Source of the DNA: an uncultured Oscillibacter sp.
Lineage (GTDB): Bacteria; Bacillota; Clostridia; Oscillospirales; Oscillospiraceae
Length of the DNA stretch: 11,790 nucleotides
Reading direction: 5' to 3'
NCBI GenBank assembly: GCA_934574045.1
Contig: CAKTMK010000049.1
Location: 1 to 11,790 of the forward strand
Of the stretch, positions 1-8,776 are shown piece by piece. The translations under genes were made by a program, and so were the position numbers. A model generated the notes under the pieces. That model was not told the DNA's origin. It made no database searches and saw only the letters and a program-made list of their open reading frames with translations. How positions within the stretch are numbered: position 1 is the first letter of the stretch; each line of letters begins with the position of its first letter.

Positions 1-124
1 TCAGGTCGCCGTTGTAGCCTTCCTTCAGGTTGACGCCGACCTCGCTGGCAGCCTCCATCTTGAACTTATCCATAGCCGCACGGGCCTCGGGCACGTTGAT
101 CTTGTTGTTATTCTTGTTCGCCAT
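1..124 (-). CDS. alpha/beta-type small acid-soluble spore protein (SASP), partial at window edge
   Basis: Small DNA-binding protein that coats and protects spore DNA in the forespore and is degraded at germination. The first 41 codons are visible (MANKNNNKINVPEARAAMDK, then a stretch with EAASEVG) and the reading frame runs off the left edge. Residues 24-30 (E-A-A-S-E-V-G) match the germination protease (GPR) cleavage site typical of this family, and the Asn/Lys-rich N-terminus followed by EARAAMDKFK is also typical. The start ATG at 122-124 is preceded on the minus strand by AAGGAG (134-139) at a normal distance. It is transcribed away from copA. Family assignment is firm; the C-terminal half is not in the window. 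Confidence 0.9.
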   Translation of the reverse strand, partial: MANKNNNKINVPEARAAMDKFKMEAASEVGVNLKEGYNGDL

Positions 125-184
125 AACTTGTTTCTCCTTTTCTTATTTCAAACTTGTTTGTGGGGTCTTTGGGTACCGCACGCA

Positions 185-213
185 TAGTTTGGCTCGAAAA
201 AGCGGGGATATGC
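185..213 (-). promoter_or_regulatory. candidate sigma-G promoter of the SASP gene
   Basis: On the minus strand GCATA (209-213) is followed after 17 bases by CAAACTA (185-191). This resembles the forespore sigma-G pattern of a GNATA-like -35 and a CATNNTA-like -10, with one mismatch in the -10. The expected start site near 178 gives a leader of about 50 bases before the SASP ATG. Forespore control fits the product. The match is by eye only. Confidence 0.55.
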
Positions 214-311
214 CGTAATTCTGCCGGTAATTTTTTCTGCGCGTGCGCCGGACCGGACCGCATCTTTTGAAAGAAAGCGCATCCCGCGGGAAAAATATTT
301 TCGACGCGGGC

Positions 312-340
312 TTTACAACCGCGATCTACTCTGCTATACT
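312..340 (+). promoter_or_regulatory. sigma-A type promoter of copA-csoR
   Basis: TTTACA (312-317) and TATACT (335-340) are separated by exactly 17 bases, each one base from consensus. The expected transcription start near 347 leaves a leader of about 63 bases before copA. Confidence 0.75.
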
Positions 341-350
341 GTCCCCGTCA

Positions 351-373
351 ATACCCACACCCCGTATAGGTAT
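351..373 (+). promoter_or_regulatory. candidate CsoR operator
   Basis: An inverted repeat ATACC (351-355) ... GGTAT (369-373) encloses a C-rich centre (CACACCCCGTATA). It starts only a few bases after the predicted copA transcription start. CsoR-type operators are ATACCC/GGGTAT-like inverted repeats with C/G-rich flanks near the promoter, and a CsoR gene is in this operon. The arms are short, so the exact site is uncertain. Confidence 0.5.
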
Positions 374-409
374 CTACCTCTGCGACGCATTAGAAAAGGA
401 GTTCAGGCA

Positions 410-2993
<2,584 letters not shown>

Positions 2994-3004
<11 letters not shown>

Positions 3005-3257
3005 CAAGACCAGCATCACCCGTTCCATAAAGATCGCCCGGGGACAGCTGGACGGCGTTCTGCGCATGATCGAGGAGGATCGCTACTGCGTGGACATCTC
3101 CAATCAGCTTCTGGCGACGCAGGCGCTTTTGAAGCGGGTGAATCAGGAGATCCTGCACGCGCACATCCGCTGCTGCGTGCGGGAGGGGCTTCAGACCGAC
3201 GAACCGAACCCCAAGCTGGAGGAGGCCCTTCAGCTTCTGGAAAAGCTGATTCCCTGA
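2994..3257 (+). CDS. csoR: copper-sensing transcriptional repressor CsoR
   Basis: DUF156/CsoR-family DNA-binding repressor of 87 residues that releases DNA when it binds Cu(I). The copper ligands are in register with the family: Cys32, His57 and Cys61, spaced 25 and 4 as in CsoR proteins. The N-terminal stretch RSIKIARGQLDGVLRMIEE and the motif CVDISNQLLA are diagnostic. Cys60 next to Cys61 is an extra cysteine. The ATG overlaps the last 11 bases of copA and no strong SD is visible, so it is probably translated by coupling to copA. Sitting in the operon it controls, it should give autoregulation through the candidate operator near 351-373. The formaldehyde sensor FrmR and the nickel sensor RcnR belong to the same fold, but the Cys-His-Cys pattern and copA context favour copper. 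Confidence 0.93.
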
Positions 3258-3259
3258 CC

Positions 3260-3285
3260 GGACGGCGGACCGGCTGCCGCCGTCC
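3260..3285 (+). terminator. GC hairpin just after csoR
   Basis: GGACGGCGG (3260-3268) and CCGCCGTCC (3277-3285) form a perfect 9-bp stem with an 8-base loop, starting 3 bases after the csoR stop. No T-run follows, so it may protect the 3' end or pause polymerase rather than terminate alone. Confidence 0.5.
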
Positions 3286-3332
3286 AGTCGGGGCGCAGCT
3301 TCCCCAGTATATTCCCATATCCCCATGTAGAG

Positions 3333-3370
3333 AGCCGCGGGGGAGCGCACGTGCGCTCCCTCGCGGCTTT
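3333..3370 (+). terminator. strong convergent hairpin terminator between csoR and the dehydrogenase gene
   Basis: AGCCGCG (3333-3339) pairs with CGCGGCT (3362-3368), and inside it GGGAGCGCAC (3341-3350) is directly followed by its complement GTGCGCTCCC (3351-3360). This gives a near-perfect stem of about 16-18 bp. On the plus strand TTT and a T-rich tail follow. It lies between converging genes (csoR and the minus-strand gene ending at 3385) and could serve both, although the minus-strand side lacks a clear T-run. Confidence 0.65.
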
Positions 3371-3384
3371 GCTCTGCCTTGCTC

Positions 3385-4320
3385 TCATATTTTATTGAGT
3401 CTGCATTCTGGCTCTTCGCTCCGCATCATTTTTTCGATATTGCTAACGAAAAAGTCGTAACGCTTTTTGTGGTATTTCACTCCATCCGGAAACCCTGCCG
3501 TATGGGGCGTCAGGATCACACGTTGCAAATTTCTGAGTGGGCTGTTCTGACGCAGCGGCTCGTCTTCGTACACGTCCAGACAGGCCCCGCCGATCTCTCC
3601 GTTCCGTATCGCATTCACAAGTGAATCTTCCTCGATGACCGCACCGCGGGAAGTATTGATCAGGACAGCGTCCCGTTTCATCTTCTGAAACGCAGACCCG
3701 TTTACCATGTGGCGCGTACTCTCATTCAGAGGAACATGAATACTGACGATATCGCTTTCGCGATAAAGGTCGTCAAGCGGCCATAATTCGACACCGTCCA
3801 CCCGGAAGTCCCTGCGGCTGTATCCAACCACCCGCATTCCAAATGCCCGGCAATATCCCGCCACGGTCTTTCCGACGCTCCCCAGTCCAACGATCCCGAT
3901 TGTTTTATTGGAAAGTTCCGCTCCGGAATAGTCCAGTTCCGCCTCATTTCCATGGGACTTCATGAATCCGTCGAGATAGATCATATTTTTATACCAGCAG
4001 AGCATGAAAGCCATCACGTGCTCGGCGACTGCGCCCGCATTCACGTTGGAAGCATTGCAGACTTGAACTCCGTATTCCGTGCAGTCCTCGATGCGGACAT
4101 TATCATGACCCGCTCCGGTTTGAACGAGCTTTAATTTCGGAGCTTTTTTCAGCAGCACCGCATCGACCTGAATATGCTCGGGGATCAGCACGTCCGCCGC
4201 GCTCAATTCATCAGCGGCTTCTTCCGGTAAAACAATGCGGATTTCCCAGTCTTTCGGAAAGGAATCCCGGATCCTCTTTTTTGCGGCTTCCGGATAGGTT
4301 CCTGTAATTACGACCTTCAA
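3385..4320 (-). CDS. D-isomer-specific 2-hydroxyacid dehydrogenase (NAD-dependent)
   Basis: Cytoplasmic oxidoreductase that interconverts a 2-oxoacid and a D-2-hydroxyacid with NAD(P)H. Counting from a TTG start, the 311-residue product has the dinucleotide-binding loop GLGSVG at 145-150 and the family's catalytic triad Arg225 (NTSRGA), Glu254 (DVYEDEP) and His273 (TPHTAG). Length is normal. The start is a choice. GTG at 4327-4329 gives three more residues but poor SD spacing, while AGGCGGTGA (4326-4334), 8 of 9 bases of the ideal SD, sits 5 bases before TTG at 4318-4320. The substrate cannot be read from sequence; glyoxylate/hydroxypyruvate, phosphoglycerate-like or 2-oxoglutarate substrates are all possible. 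The gene is visibly AT-richer than its neighbours, which hints at acquisition. It stands alone between two terminators. Confidence 0.88.
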   Translation of the reverse strand: MKVVITGTYPEAAKKRIRDSFPKDWEIRIVLPEEAADELSAADVLIPEHIQVDAVLLKKAPKLKLVQTGAGHDNVRIEDCTEYGVQVCNASNVNAGAVAEHVMAFMLCWYKNMIYLDGFMKSHGNEAELDYSGAELSNKTIGIVGLGSVGKTVAGYCRAFGMRVVGYSRRDFRVDGVELWPLDDLYRESDIVSIHVPLNESTRHMVNGSAFQKMKRDAVLINTSRGAVIEEDSLVNAIRNGEIGGACLDVYEDEPLRQNSPLRNLQRVILTPHTAGFPDGVKYHKKRYDFFVSNIEKMMRSEEPECRLNKI

Positions 4321-4359
4321 GCTTCTCACCGCCTGATTCGATTTTTTGTCTCCCTTTCT

Positions 4360-4388
4360 ATTTTATCACACCCAGCCCCAAACCGCAA
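4360..4388 (-). promoter_or_regulatory. candidate promoter of the hydroxyacid dehydrogenase gene
   Basis: On the minus strand TTGCGG (4383-4388) and TAAAAT (4360-4365) are 17 bases apart. The -10 is good; the -35 matches consensus at only three positions. It lies directly after the gltS terminator, where a new promoter is needed. Confidence 0.4.
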
Positions 4389-4392
4389 GAAC

Positions 4393-4420
4393 AGCCGCGG
4401 CGGACCAGTCCGCCGCGGCT
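4393..4420 (-). terminator. terminator of gltS
   Basis: AGCCGCGGCGGA (4393-4404) and TCCGCCGCGGCT (4409-4420) form a perfect 12-bp stem with a 4-base loop, downstream of the gltS stop on the minus strand. A moderately T-rich tail (GTTCTTGCGGTTT) follows on the minus strand. Confidence 0.7.
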
Positions 4421-4467
4421 TCCGCCCGTTCCACATTTGGCCGCGCTTCCGCGCATAAGTCCGGCTC

Positions 4468-5661
4468 TCAGAACAGGTTGATGAAAAAGGTGATGACCAG
4501 CGAGTTGAAGAAATCCGCAAACAGGCTGCCCACCAGCGGCACCAGCAGAAATGCCTTGACCGAGGGCACGTACCGCTGGGTGATGGCCTGCATATTGGCC
4601 ATGGCGTTGGGCGTGGCTCCCATACCGAAGCCGCAGGTCCCCGCGGTCAGCACCGCCGCATCATAATCCCGGCCCATGACGTTGAACACCACGAAATAGG
4701 CGAACACCGCCATCAGCAGGAACTGCCCCGACAGCAGCACCACCAGCGGCAGAGCCAGCTCCGCCAGCTCCCACAGTTTCAGCGTAATCATGGCGATGCC
4801 CAGAAACAGCGACAGCGCAATGTTGCCCAGGTCCTCGTTCTCGCCCATGTGGACCACGTACCGCCCCGTGAACTCCCCCACGTTGCGGATGACCGCCGCC
4901 ACCAGCATCGCGCCGATGTAGATAGGGAACGTCAGCCCCGTCTTTGTCAGCAGGGCCGAGACCACCGTTCCCGCGCCCATGGCAATGACCAGCTGATAGA
5001 CCGCGGGCTGATACATGCTGACCTTGCGGTGATGCTTTTCCTCGTCCTCCACCAGCAGGGAATCGTCCTCCTTCACCGCAGTCTTGAGCAGATCGTGCCG
5101 GACGATGAGCCGCCGCCCCAGCGGGCCGCCCAGCAGGCTCCCCGCCACAAGGCCGAAGGTAGCCGCGGCAGTGGCCATGGTGACCGCGCCGTTTACGCCC
5201 ATCTCCTCCTGAAGCACCCGGCCGAAGGCCCCCGCGGTGGCGTGTCCGCCCACCATGGGGATAGACCCGGTGCAAAGGCCCACCAGCGGGTCCAGCCCCA
5301 GCAGGGACGCAAGGCCAACCGCCAGCGTATTCTGCAGCGCCATCAGCGTCACCACGCATCCCAGCAGGACCACAAGCTGCACACCGCCGCTCTTGAGGAC
5401 CTTCAAATTGGCCTGAAAGCCCACGGAGGTGAAAAAGAGCACCATGCACACGTTTTTCAGCGTCTCGTCAAAGGAGAACTCCATTACGCCCGCGGCGTAC
5501 AGCACACAGGACGCCACGGCAAACAGCAGTCCGCCGATCACCGGAGCCGGAATGCAGAATTTTTCCAGAAAGCGGATGCGCTTTTTCAGCGCGCCGCCTG
5601 CAAACAGCGCCAGCACCGCCGCGAACAGCGTCTGGTACATATCCAGCATCACCAGCTTCAC
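4468..5661 (-). CDS. gltS: sodium/glutamate symporter GltS
   Basis: Integral membrane protein that imports glutamate with Na+. Counting from a GTG start at 5659-5661 gives 397 residues, close to the usual ~400. Family landmarks are present: an N-terminal hydrophobic helix followed by FCIPAPVIGG (35-44), the first reentrant-type motif SIPMVGGHATAGAFG (133-147), a charged cytoplasmic loop rich in Glu/Asp/Lys (about 183-214), and the second conserved block GFGMGATPNAMANMQAI (344-360). An open frame extends 30 codons further upstream, but it is hydrophilic and unlike the family. GGGAGG (5671-5676) lies 9 bases before the GTG. A 20-codon mini-ORF ends in a TGA sharing bases with this GTG, suggesting coupled translation. 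Glutamate uptake fits a fermentative Clostridia lifestyle. Identification is firm; the start is likely. Confidence 0.93.
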   Translation of the reverse strand: MKLVMLDMYQTLFAAVLALFAGGALKKRIRFLEKFCIPAPVIGGLLFAVASCVLYAAGVMEFSFDETLKNVCMVLFFTSVGFQANLKVLKSGGVQLVVLLGCVVTLMALQNTLAVGLASLLGLDPLVGLCTGSIPMVGGHATAGAFGRVLQEEMGVNGAVTMATAAATFGLVAGSLLGGPLGRRLIVRHDLLKTAVKEDDSLLVEDEEKHHRKVSMYQPAVYQLVIAMGAGTVVSALLTKTGLTFPIYIGAMLVAAVIRNVGEFTGRYVVHMGENEDLGNIALSLFLGIAMITLKLWELAELALPLVVLLSGQFLLMAVFAYFVVFNVMGRDYDAAVLTAGTCGFGMGATPNAMANMQAITQRYVPSVKAFLLVPLVGSLFADFFNSLVITFFINLF

Positions 5662-5720
5662 TGCGCGCTCCCTCCCAGCGTTCTCCGGCGGCCGGGAGCA
5701 GTCCGGTATCCTTTGTTCAT
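5658..5720 (-). CDS. 20-codon upstream ORF 2 in the gltS leader
   Basis: ATG at 5718-5720 opens a frame encoding MNKGYRTAPGRRRTLGGSAQ and ends in TGA (5658-5660). The stop overlaps the gltS GTG start as GTGA. AGGAAAGGA lies 9 bases before the ATG. The short basic peptide (four Arg, one Lys) looks like no family I know. The tight overlap is the usual arrangement for translational coupling, so the role may lie in the act of translation rather than the peptide. It could also be a chance ORF. Confidence 0.4.
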   Translation of the reverse strand: MNKGYRTAPGRRRTLGGSAQ

Positions 5721-5723
5721 GCG

Positions 5724-5768
5724 TCACGTTCCTTTCCTGTAAAGTCGGCAAACCGCCGCGACGGCCAT
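5724..5768 (-). CDS. 14-codon upstream ORF 1 in the gltS leader
   Basis: ATG at 5766-5768 follows a perfect AGGAGG (5775-5780) at 6 bases and encodes MAVAAVCRLYRKGT before TGA at 5724-5726. The stop is 3 bases before the ATG of upstream ORF 2. Its SD is the best in the gltS leader, so ribosomes should load here. No similarity is recognised. A leader-peptide role in controlling gltS is an inference. Confidence 0.45.
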   Translation of the reverse strand: MAVAAVCRLYRKGT

Positions 5769-5787
5769 TTCTGACCTCCTGCGGCGG
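5753..5787 (-). promoter_or_regulatory. hairpin presenting the upstream ORF 1 start in its loop
   Basis: CCGCCGC (5753-5759) is complementary to GCGGCGG (5781-5787). In the gltS mRNA this 7-bp all-GC stem would enclose a 21-base loop holding AGGAGG and the ATG of upstream ORF 1. It could tune access of ribosomes to the leader ORF. Confidence 0.4.
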
Positions 5788-5798
5788 ACAACAGCACT

Positions 5799-5827
5799 AT
5801 TATAACGGCGCGACTTACAAAAATCAA
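5799..5827 (-). promoter_or_regulatory. sigma-A promoter of gltS
   Basis: On the minus strand TTGATT (5822-5827) and a perfect TATAAT (5799-5804) are 17 bases apart. The predicted start near 5792 is just upstream of the SD of the first leader ORF. Confidence 0.75.
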
Positions 5828-5837
5828 CAGATTTTTG
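5818..5837. promoter_or_regulatory. palindrome overlapping the gltS -35 box
   Basis: CAAAAATC (5818-5825) and GATTTTTG (5830-5837) form a perfect 8-bp inverted repeat with a 4-base centre, fully covering the -35 hexamer at 5822-5827. This is where a repressor dimer would bind. A near-identical palindrome occurs upstream of the 5S gene at 11509-11527, so a more general repeat is also possible. Confidence 0.45.
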
Positions 5838-6080
5838 CAATTTGCAATGTGTAAATTATAACTATTTTCAAATATTTCCTGTATATTTTTAACACATTTG
5901 ATGTTTTCCACTTTAGAGCGGTAAAGCGCGGCGCTGCCGACAGTCCGTAAACCCGACAAGGCGGAATGAATGATTTACGAAAAAGATGTCAGAAAAGGCG
6001 GTCATTGCTTCCGGATAGCCGCTTTTGTGCGAAAGGAAGTACAAAAATCCGTGGTCGGGTGGCAAAGCCCCTTTGGAGAA
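5838..6080. other. gene-free intergenic stretch upstream of gltS
   Basis: This stretch lies between the gltS promoter region and the ansA terminator. Positions 5838-5925 are strikingly AT-rich and contain a second TATAAT on the minus strand (5855-5860) without a good -35, plus the repeat GCAATTTGCAAT. The rest (5926-6080) is mixed in composition. Open frames here on both strands have no start signals or family features. I see no supported gene. Confidence 0.6.
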
Positions 6081-6117
6081 AACGGAGCGCGGGAGCAAGC
6101 TGCCCCCGCGCTCCGTT
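6081..6117 (-). terminator. terminator of the ymdB-ansA operon
   Basis: AACGGAGCGCGGG (6081-6093) pairs with CCCGCGCTCCGTT (6105-6117), a perfect 13-bp stem. On the minus strand TTTTCTCC follows, and on the plus strand CTGTTTTGTG follows. It lies just downstream of the asparaginase stop. Confidence 0.8.
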
Positions 6118-6132
6118 CTGTTTTGTGTCCGC

Positions 6133-7134
6133 TCAGCGCTCCGCCGGCCAGAGAATGTCGTGTGCCACCGGCGCATAGAACAGCCGCTGCGCCTGCTGGG
6201 CGTCCCGGGTCTGGCCCAAGATCCACATCAGCTTCGCCGTCACGGCCTCTGTGGTCATGTCGAACGCCTCCAGCACGCCGGGGACCGCCTTGAGCCGGTG
6301 GCCCACATGATAGACCCCCAGATCGCTGCCCTCGTTCTGCACCTGCGTGGTCAGCACCACCAGCCGTCCCCGCTCCGTCCAGCGGCAGACGCTCCCGCAG
6401 AAGTCCGCGCCCTCATACTCCGGCAGTCCGCCCACGCCGAAAGACTCGATCACCAGCGCGTCGCTGCGCTCCAGCAGAAAGTCCAGCAGCGCCGGGTCCG
6501 TGCCGGGGATGAGCTTGAGGAGGGAGACGCGGGTATCCAGCGCCTCATAAAACACAGGCTCCGGGCCGCATTCCTGCCGGATGTAGGGCAGGAGCACGCC
6601 GTCCCGCAGGACGCCGAGGGCGGGGTAATTGATGCTGGAAAAGGCCTCGAAGCTCTTGGAGCGGATCTTCTGCGCCCGGGTCCCCAGGATCACCTTCCCG
6701 TTGAACACCAGCGACACGCCCGGCATATCCGACGACGCCACCCGAAACGCGTCCTTCAGGTTGGCCTTGGAGTCCGTCACATCGAAGCCGATGGGCTTCT
6801 GCGCGCCGGTGAGGACGATGGGCTTCGGGCTTTGCTGGATGAGATAGCTCAGCGCCGCTGCGGTATAGGCCATGGTGTCCGTTCCGTGGGTGAGGACAAA
6901 GCCGTCGTAATCCTTATAGTGCTTCCGGATGCAGCGCACCATCCGCAGCCAGTGCTCCGGCGCGATGTTGGTGCTGTCCAGATTCAAAAGCTGCACGCTC
7001 TCCACCCGGCAGATTTCGGAGATGGACGGGATCTGCGCCAGCAGCTGCTCGCTGGTCAGCTCCGGGGCCAGTCCATCCGCCGTGAGCTGGGAGGCAATGG
7101 TGCCGCCGGTCCCGATCAGCAGGATCTTTTTCAT
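6133..7134 (-). CDS. ansA: type I (cytoplasmic) L-asparaginase
   Basis: Hydrolyses L-asparagine to L-aspartate and ammonia. The 333-residue product has no signal peptide and opens with MKKILLIGTGGTIAS, where Thr12 is the expected nucleophile. The second signature is LTHGTDTMAYTAAAL (81-95), with Thr85-Asp86 as the second catalytic pair, and Lys156 (RAQKIRSK) is the likely partner lysine. Length matches the type I family (about 330-340). The tyrosine in the mobile loop of the E. coli enzyme (GYIP) is replaced by Leu22 (GLAP). AAGGAG (7143-7148) lies 8 bases before the ATG and overlaps the stop of the upstream nuclease gene, so the two are co-transcribed. It is the last gene of the operon, before the terminator at 6081-6117. 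A glutamyl-tRNA(Gln) amidotransferase subunit (GatD) shares this fold, but the short N-terminus and length favour asparaginase. Confidence 0.92.
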   Translation of the reverse strand: MKKILLIGTGGTIASQLTADGLAPELTSEQLLAQIPSISEICRVESVQLLNLDSTNIAPEHWLRMVRCIRKHYKDYDGFVLTHGTDTMAYTAAALSYLIQQSPKPIVLTGAQKPIGFDVTDSKANLKDAFRVASSDMPGVSLVFNGKVILGTRAQKIRSKSFEAFSSINYPALGVLRDGVLLPYIRQECGPEPVFYEALDTRVSLLKLIPGTDPALLDFLLERSDALVIESFGVGGLPEYEGADFCGSVCRWTERGRLVVLTTQVQNEGSDLGVYHVGHRLKAVPGVLEAFDMTTEAVTAKLMWILGQTRDAQQAQRLFYAPVAHDILWPAER

Positions 7135-7146
7135 TGGTATCGCTCC

Positions 7147-8244
7147 TTACAGAATATCCCGGTGGTCCAGCGCCGCAAGGCCGAACCGCACCGCCCGCGT
7201 TACGCGCTCCCGCTCCTGCTCGTCCCGGGCGGCGTCGAACTGCCGCCGCAGGCGGCGCAGAAACTCGCCCCGGAGGGAATCCTCCCCCGCCCGGTCCCAC
7301 ACGTCCTGCCGGACGCGGGTCTGGTCCCGCAGCTCCAGCGCGTAAAACCGGCCGGAGAACAGCGTCTCCAGCGCCGTCAGGTCCACGACCTGCTCGTCCG
7401 TCTCGCCGGTGAGGATGATGCGGTACAGGTCGTCCGCCGTCCACGGGGGCAGCGCGGCCTCCAACGCCTCCCGCGGGTCCGCGTCCGTCACGCTCACCCG
7501 CAGGATCTCATAGCGCCGCCGCGCAAAGGGGACGAATTGCAGCGTCACCTCGCCCGCGTCGGACACGCAGCCCTCGTAAAAGCCCTTGTCGCCCAGCTCG
7601 TCAAAGCCCCGGCCCTCCGTACAGCCCGGATAGGCCCAGACCGTTTTGCCGCATTTCTGCGGCCCAGAGGCCGCGTGGACGTGGCCCAGCGCCAGATAGG
7701 TCAGGCCGCTGGAGGTGATCTGCTCTTTGGTGATGGGGTCATATCGCGGCTCGGACGGCTCCACGTCCCCGTGGAGCACCATCAGGTGGATCCGCCCGTC
7801 CGCCGGAGCGGTGAAGCCATCCAGCAGGTTCCGCGTCTGCTCCGGCGCGGTAAAGGCCGCGCCGTGGACCGTGCAGTTCAGATCCGGCAGGTCCACGCTC
7901 TCCACCGCGCCGGACCGGAAGATATACACGTTCTCCGGCCATTCCACCGCCGTGTAGGGGCTTCCCGGCCCGTAAAAGTCATGGTTTCCCGGCGCGATGA
8001 ACACGCTGACGCCCGCGCCGCCCAGTCCCCGGGCCAGCTCCTCGCCCGTCTCGCGGAAGCCGTCCCGCCCGTCGAACAGGTCGCCGGAGAGCAGGATCAG
8101 ATCCGCCCGGCGGCGCAGCGCCTCCTCCGCAAGGCGCGCGCCCAGCTCCCGGCTCTCGCGCCGCCGCTCCGCGGCCCGCGCCGGGGGCAGCGCCCGAAAG
8201 GGGCTGTCCAGATGGAAGTCTGCCGCATGAAGGAACCGCAGCAT
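7147..8244 (-). CDS. Mre11/SbcD-like metallophosphoesterase (YhaO type DNA repair nuclease subunit)
   Basis: Predicted Mn-dependent nuclease subunit of the Mre11/SbcD family, 365 residues. Five phosphoesterase motifs are intact: ADFHLD (Asp9, His11), SGDLFD (Asp55), GNHD (Asn87-His88), LHGD (His158) and GHVH (His188, His190). A C-terminal part rich in Arg and Glu follows, where this family docks its ATPase partner. The cap is short compared with E. coli SbcD (about 400), resembling B. subtilis YhaO. The SMC-like ATPase (SbcC/YhaN) usually encoded next door is absent here; the next gene is ansA. Its ATG is 4 bases after the stop of the deacylase gene, with only a weak AAGG nearby, so translation is probably coupled. 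Fold assignment is firm; pathway is inferred. Confidence 0.87.
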   Translation of the reverse strand: MLRFLHAADFHLDSPFRALPPARAAERRRESRELGARLAEEALRRRADLILLSGDLFDGRDGFRETGEELARGLGGAGVSVFIAPGNHDFYGPGSPYTAVEWPENVYIFRSGAVESVDLPDLNCTVHGAAFTAPEQTRNLLDGFTAPADGRIHLMVLHGDVEPSEPRYDPITKEQITSSGLTYLALGHVHAASGPQKCGKTVWAYPGCTEGRGFDELGDKGFYEGCVSDAGEVTLQFVPFARRRYEILRVSVTDADPREALEAALPPWTADDLYRIILTGETDEQVVDLTALETLFSGRFYALELRDQTRVRQDVWDRAGEDSLRGEFLRRLRRQFDAARDEQERERVTRAVRFGLAALDHRDIL

Positions 8245-8248
8245 GGCC

Positions 8249-8728
8249 TTACTGCTCTTCGGGCCGCCAGCCCTTGCAGACGTCCACCCACGTGCCGCCG
8301 GAATACCGCTCCAGCTCGTCGCAGGTCAGCTCAATGGCGCTGTTGCTGCTGCCCGCGGCGGGAAACACCGTGTCGAACCGGCGCAGGGACTCGTCCAGAT
8401 AGATCTCCACGCCCTCGTTCACCGCGAAGGGGCAGACGCCGCCCACGGCGTGGCCCACCAGCGCGGCGGCCTCGTCATGGCTGAGCATGGACGCCTTGCC
8501 GCCGAAGCGGTCCTTGTACCGGCGGTTATCCACCTTCGCGTCGCCCGCGCAGGCGATCAGCAGCACCCGGTCCCCCAGCTTGAAGCTCAGGGTCTTGGCG
8601 ATCCGCGCACCCTCCACGCCCACGGCCTTGGCCGCCAGCTCCACGGTGGCGGAGGACACGTCGAATTCCCGGATGCGCTCCTCGATCCCCAGCGTTTTGA
8701 AATAGGCTCTTACCCGTTCGATAGACAT
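8249..8728 (-). CDS. YbaK/EbsC-family aminoacyl-tRNA deacylase
   Basis: Single-domain trans-editing protein of 159 residues related to YbaK/ProX, which remove wrongly attached amino acids (typically Cys or Ala) from tRNA(Pro). Family features seen are the conserved lysine in RIAKTLSFK (Lys45), GKASMLSHDEA (77-87), GHAVGGVCPF (92-101) and the C-terminal AGSSNSAIEL (125-134). Length agrees with the free-standing family. The start ATG at 8726-8728 follows a GAGG-type SD at about 9 bases. The gene sits 48 bases after the ymdB-like gene and 4 bases before the nuclease gene, all in one direction, so it belongs to the operon. Which misacylated tRNA it edits cannot be told from sequence. Confidence 0.9.
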   Translation of the reverse strand: MSIERVRAYFKTLGIEERIREFDVSSATVELAAKAVGVEGARIAKTLSFKLGDRVLLIACAGDAKVDNRRYKDRFGGKASMLSHDEAAALVGHAVGGVCPFAVNEGVEIYLDESLRRFDTVFPAAGSSNSAIELTCDELERYSGGTWVDVCKGWRPEEQ

Positions 8729-8776
8729 GATCTCTTTACCTCTTTTTCTAAAATTCCATATCCGGCGTCCCGCGCG

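Noticed and set aside
5662..5751. 30-codon N-terminal extension of GltS
   Set aside because: Hydrophilic, unlike GltS N-termini, without an SD at its ATG; the GTG at 5659-5661 with GGGAGG and family length is better.
5913..6176. Short ORFs on both strands in the gltS-ansA intergenic region
   Set aside because: They overlap the operon terminator or the ansA 3' end, have no SD, and have Arg/Ser/Pro-rich shadow-like composition.
6025..8484. 819-codon open frame on the plus strand
   Set aside because: It runs antisense to ansA, the nuclease gene and the deacylase gene, all confidently identified, and crosses the operon terminator; low-complexity Arg/Pro/Gln composition shows it is a shadow.
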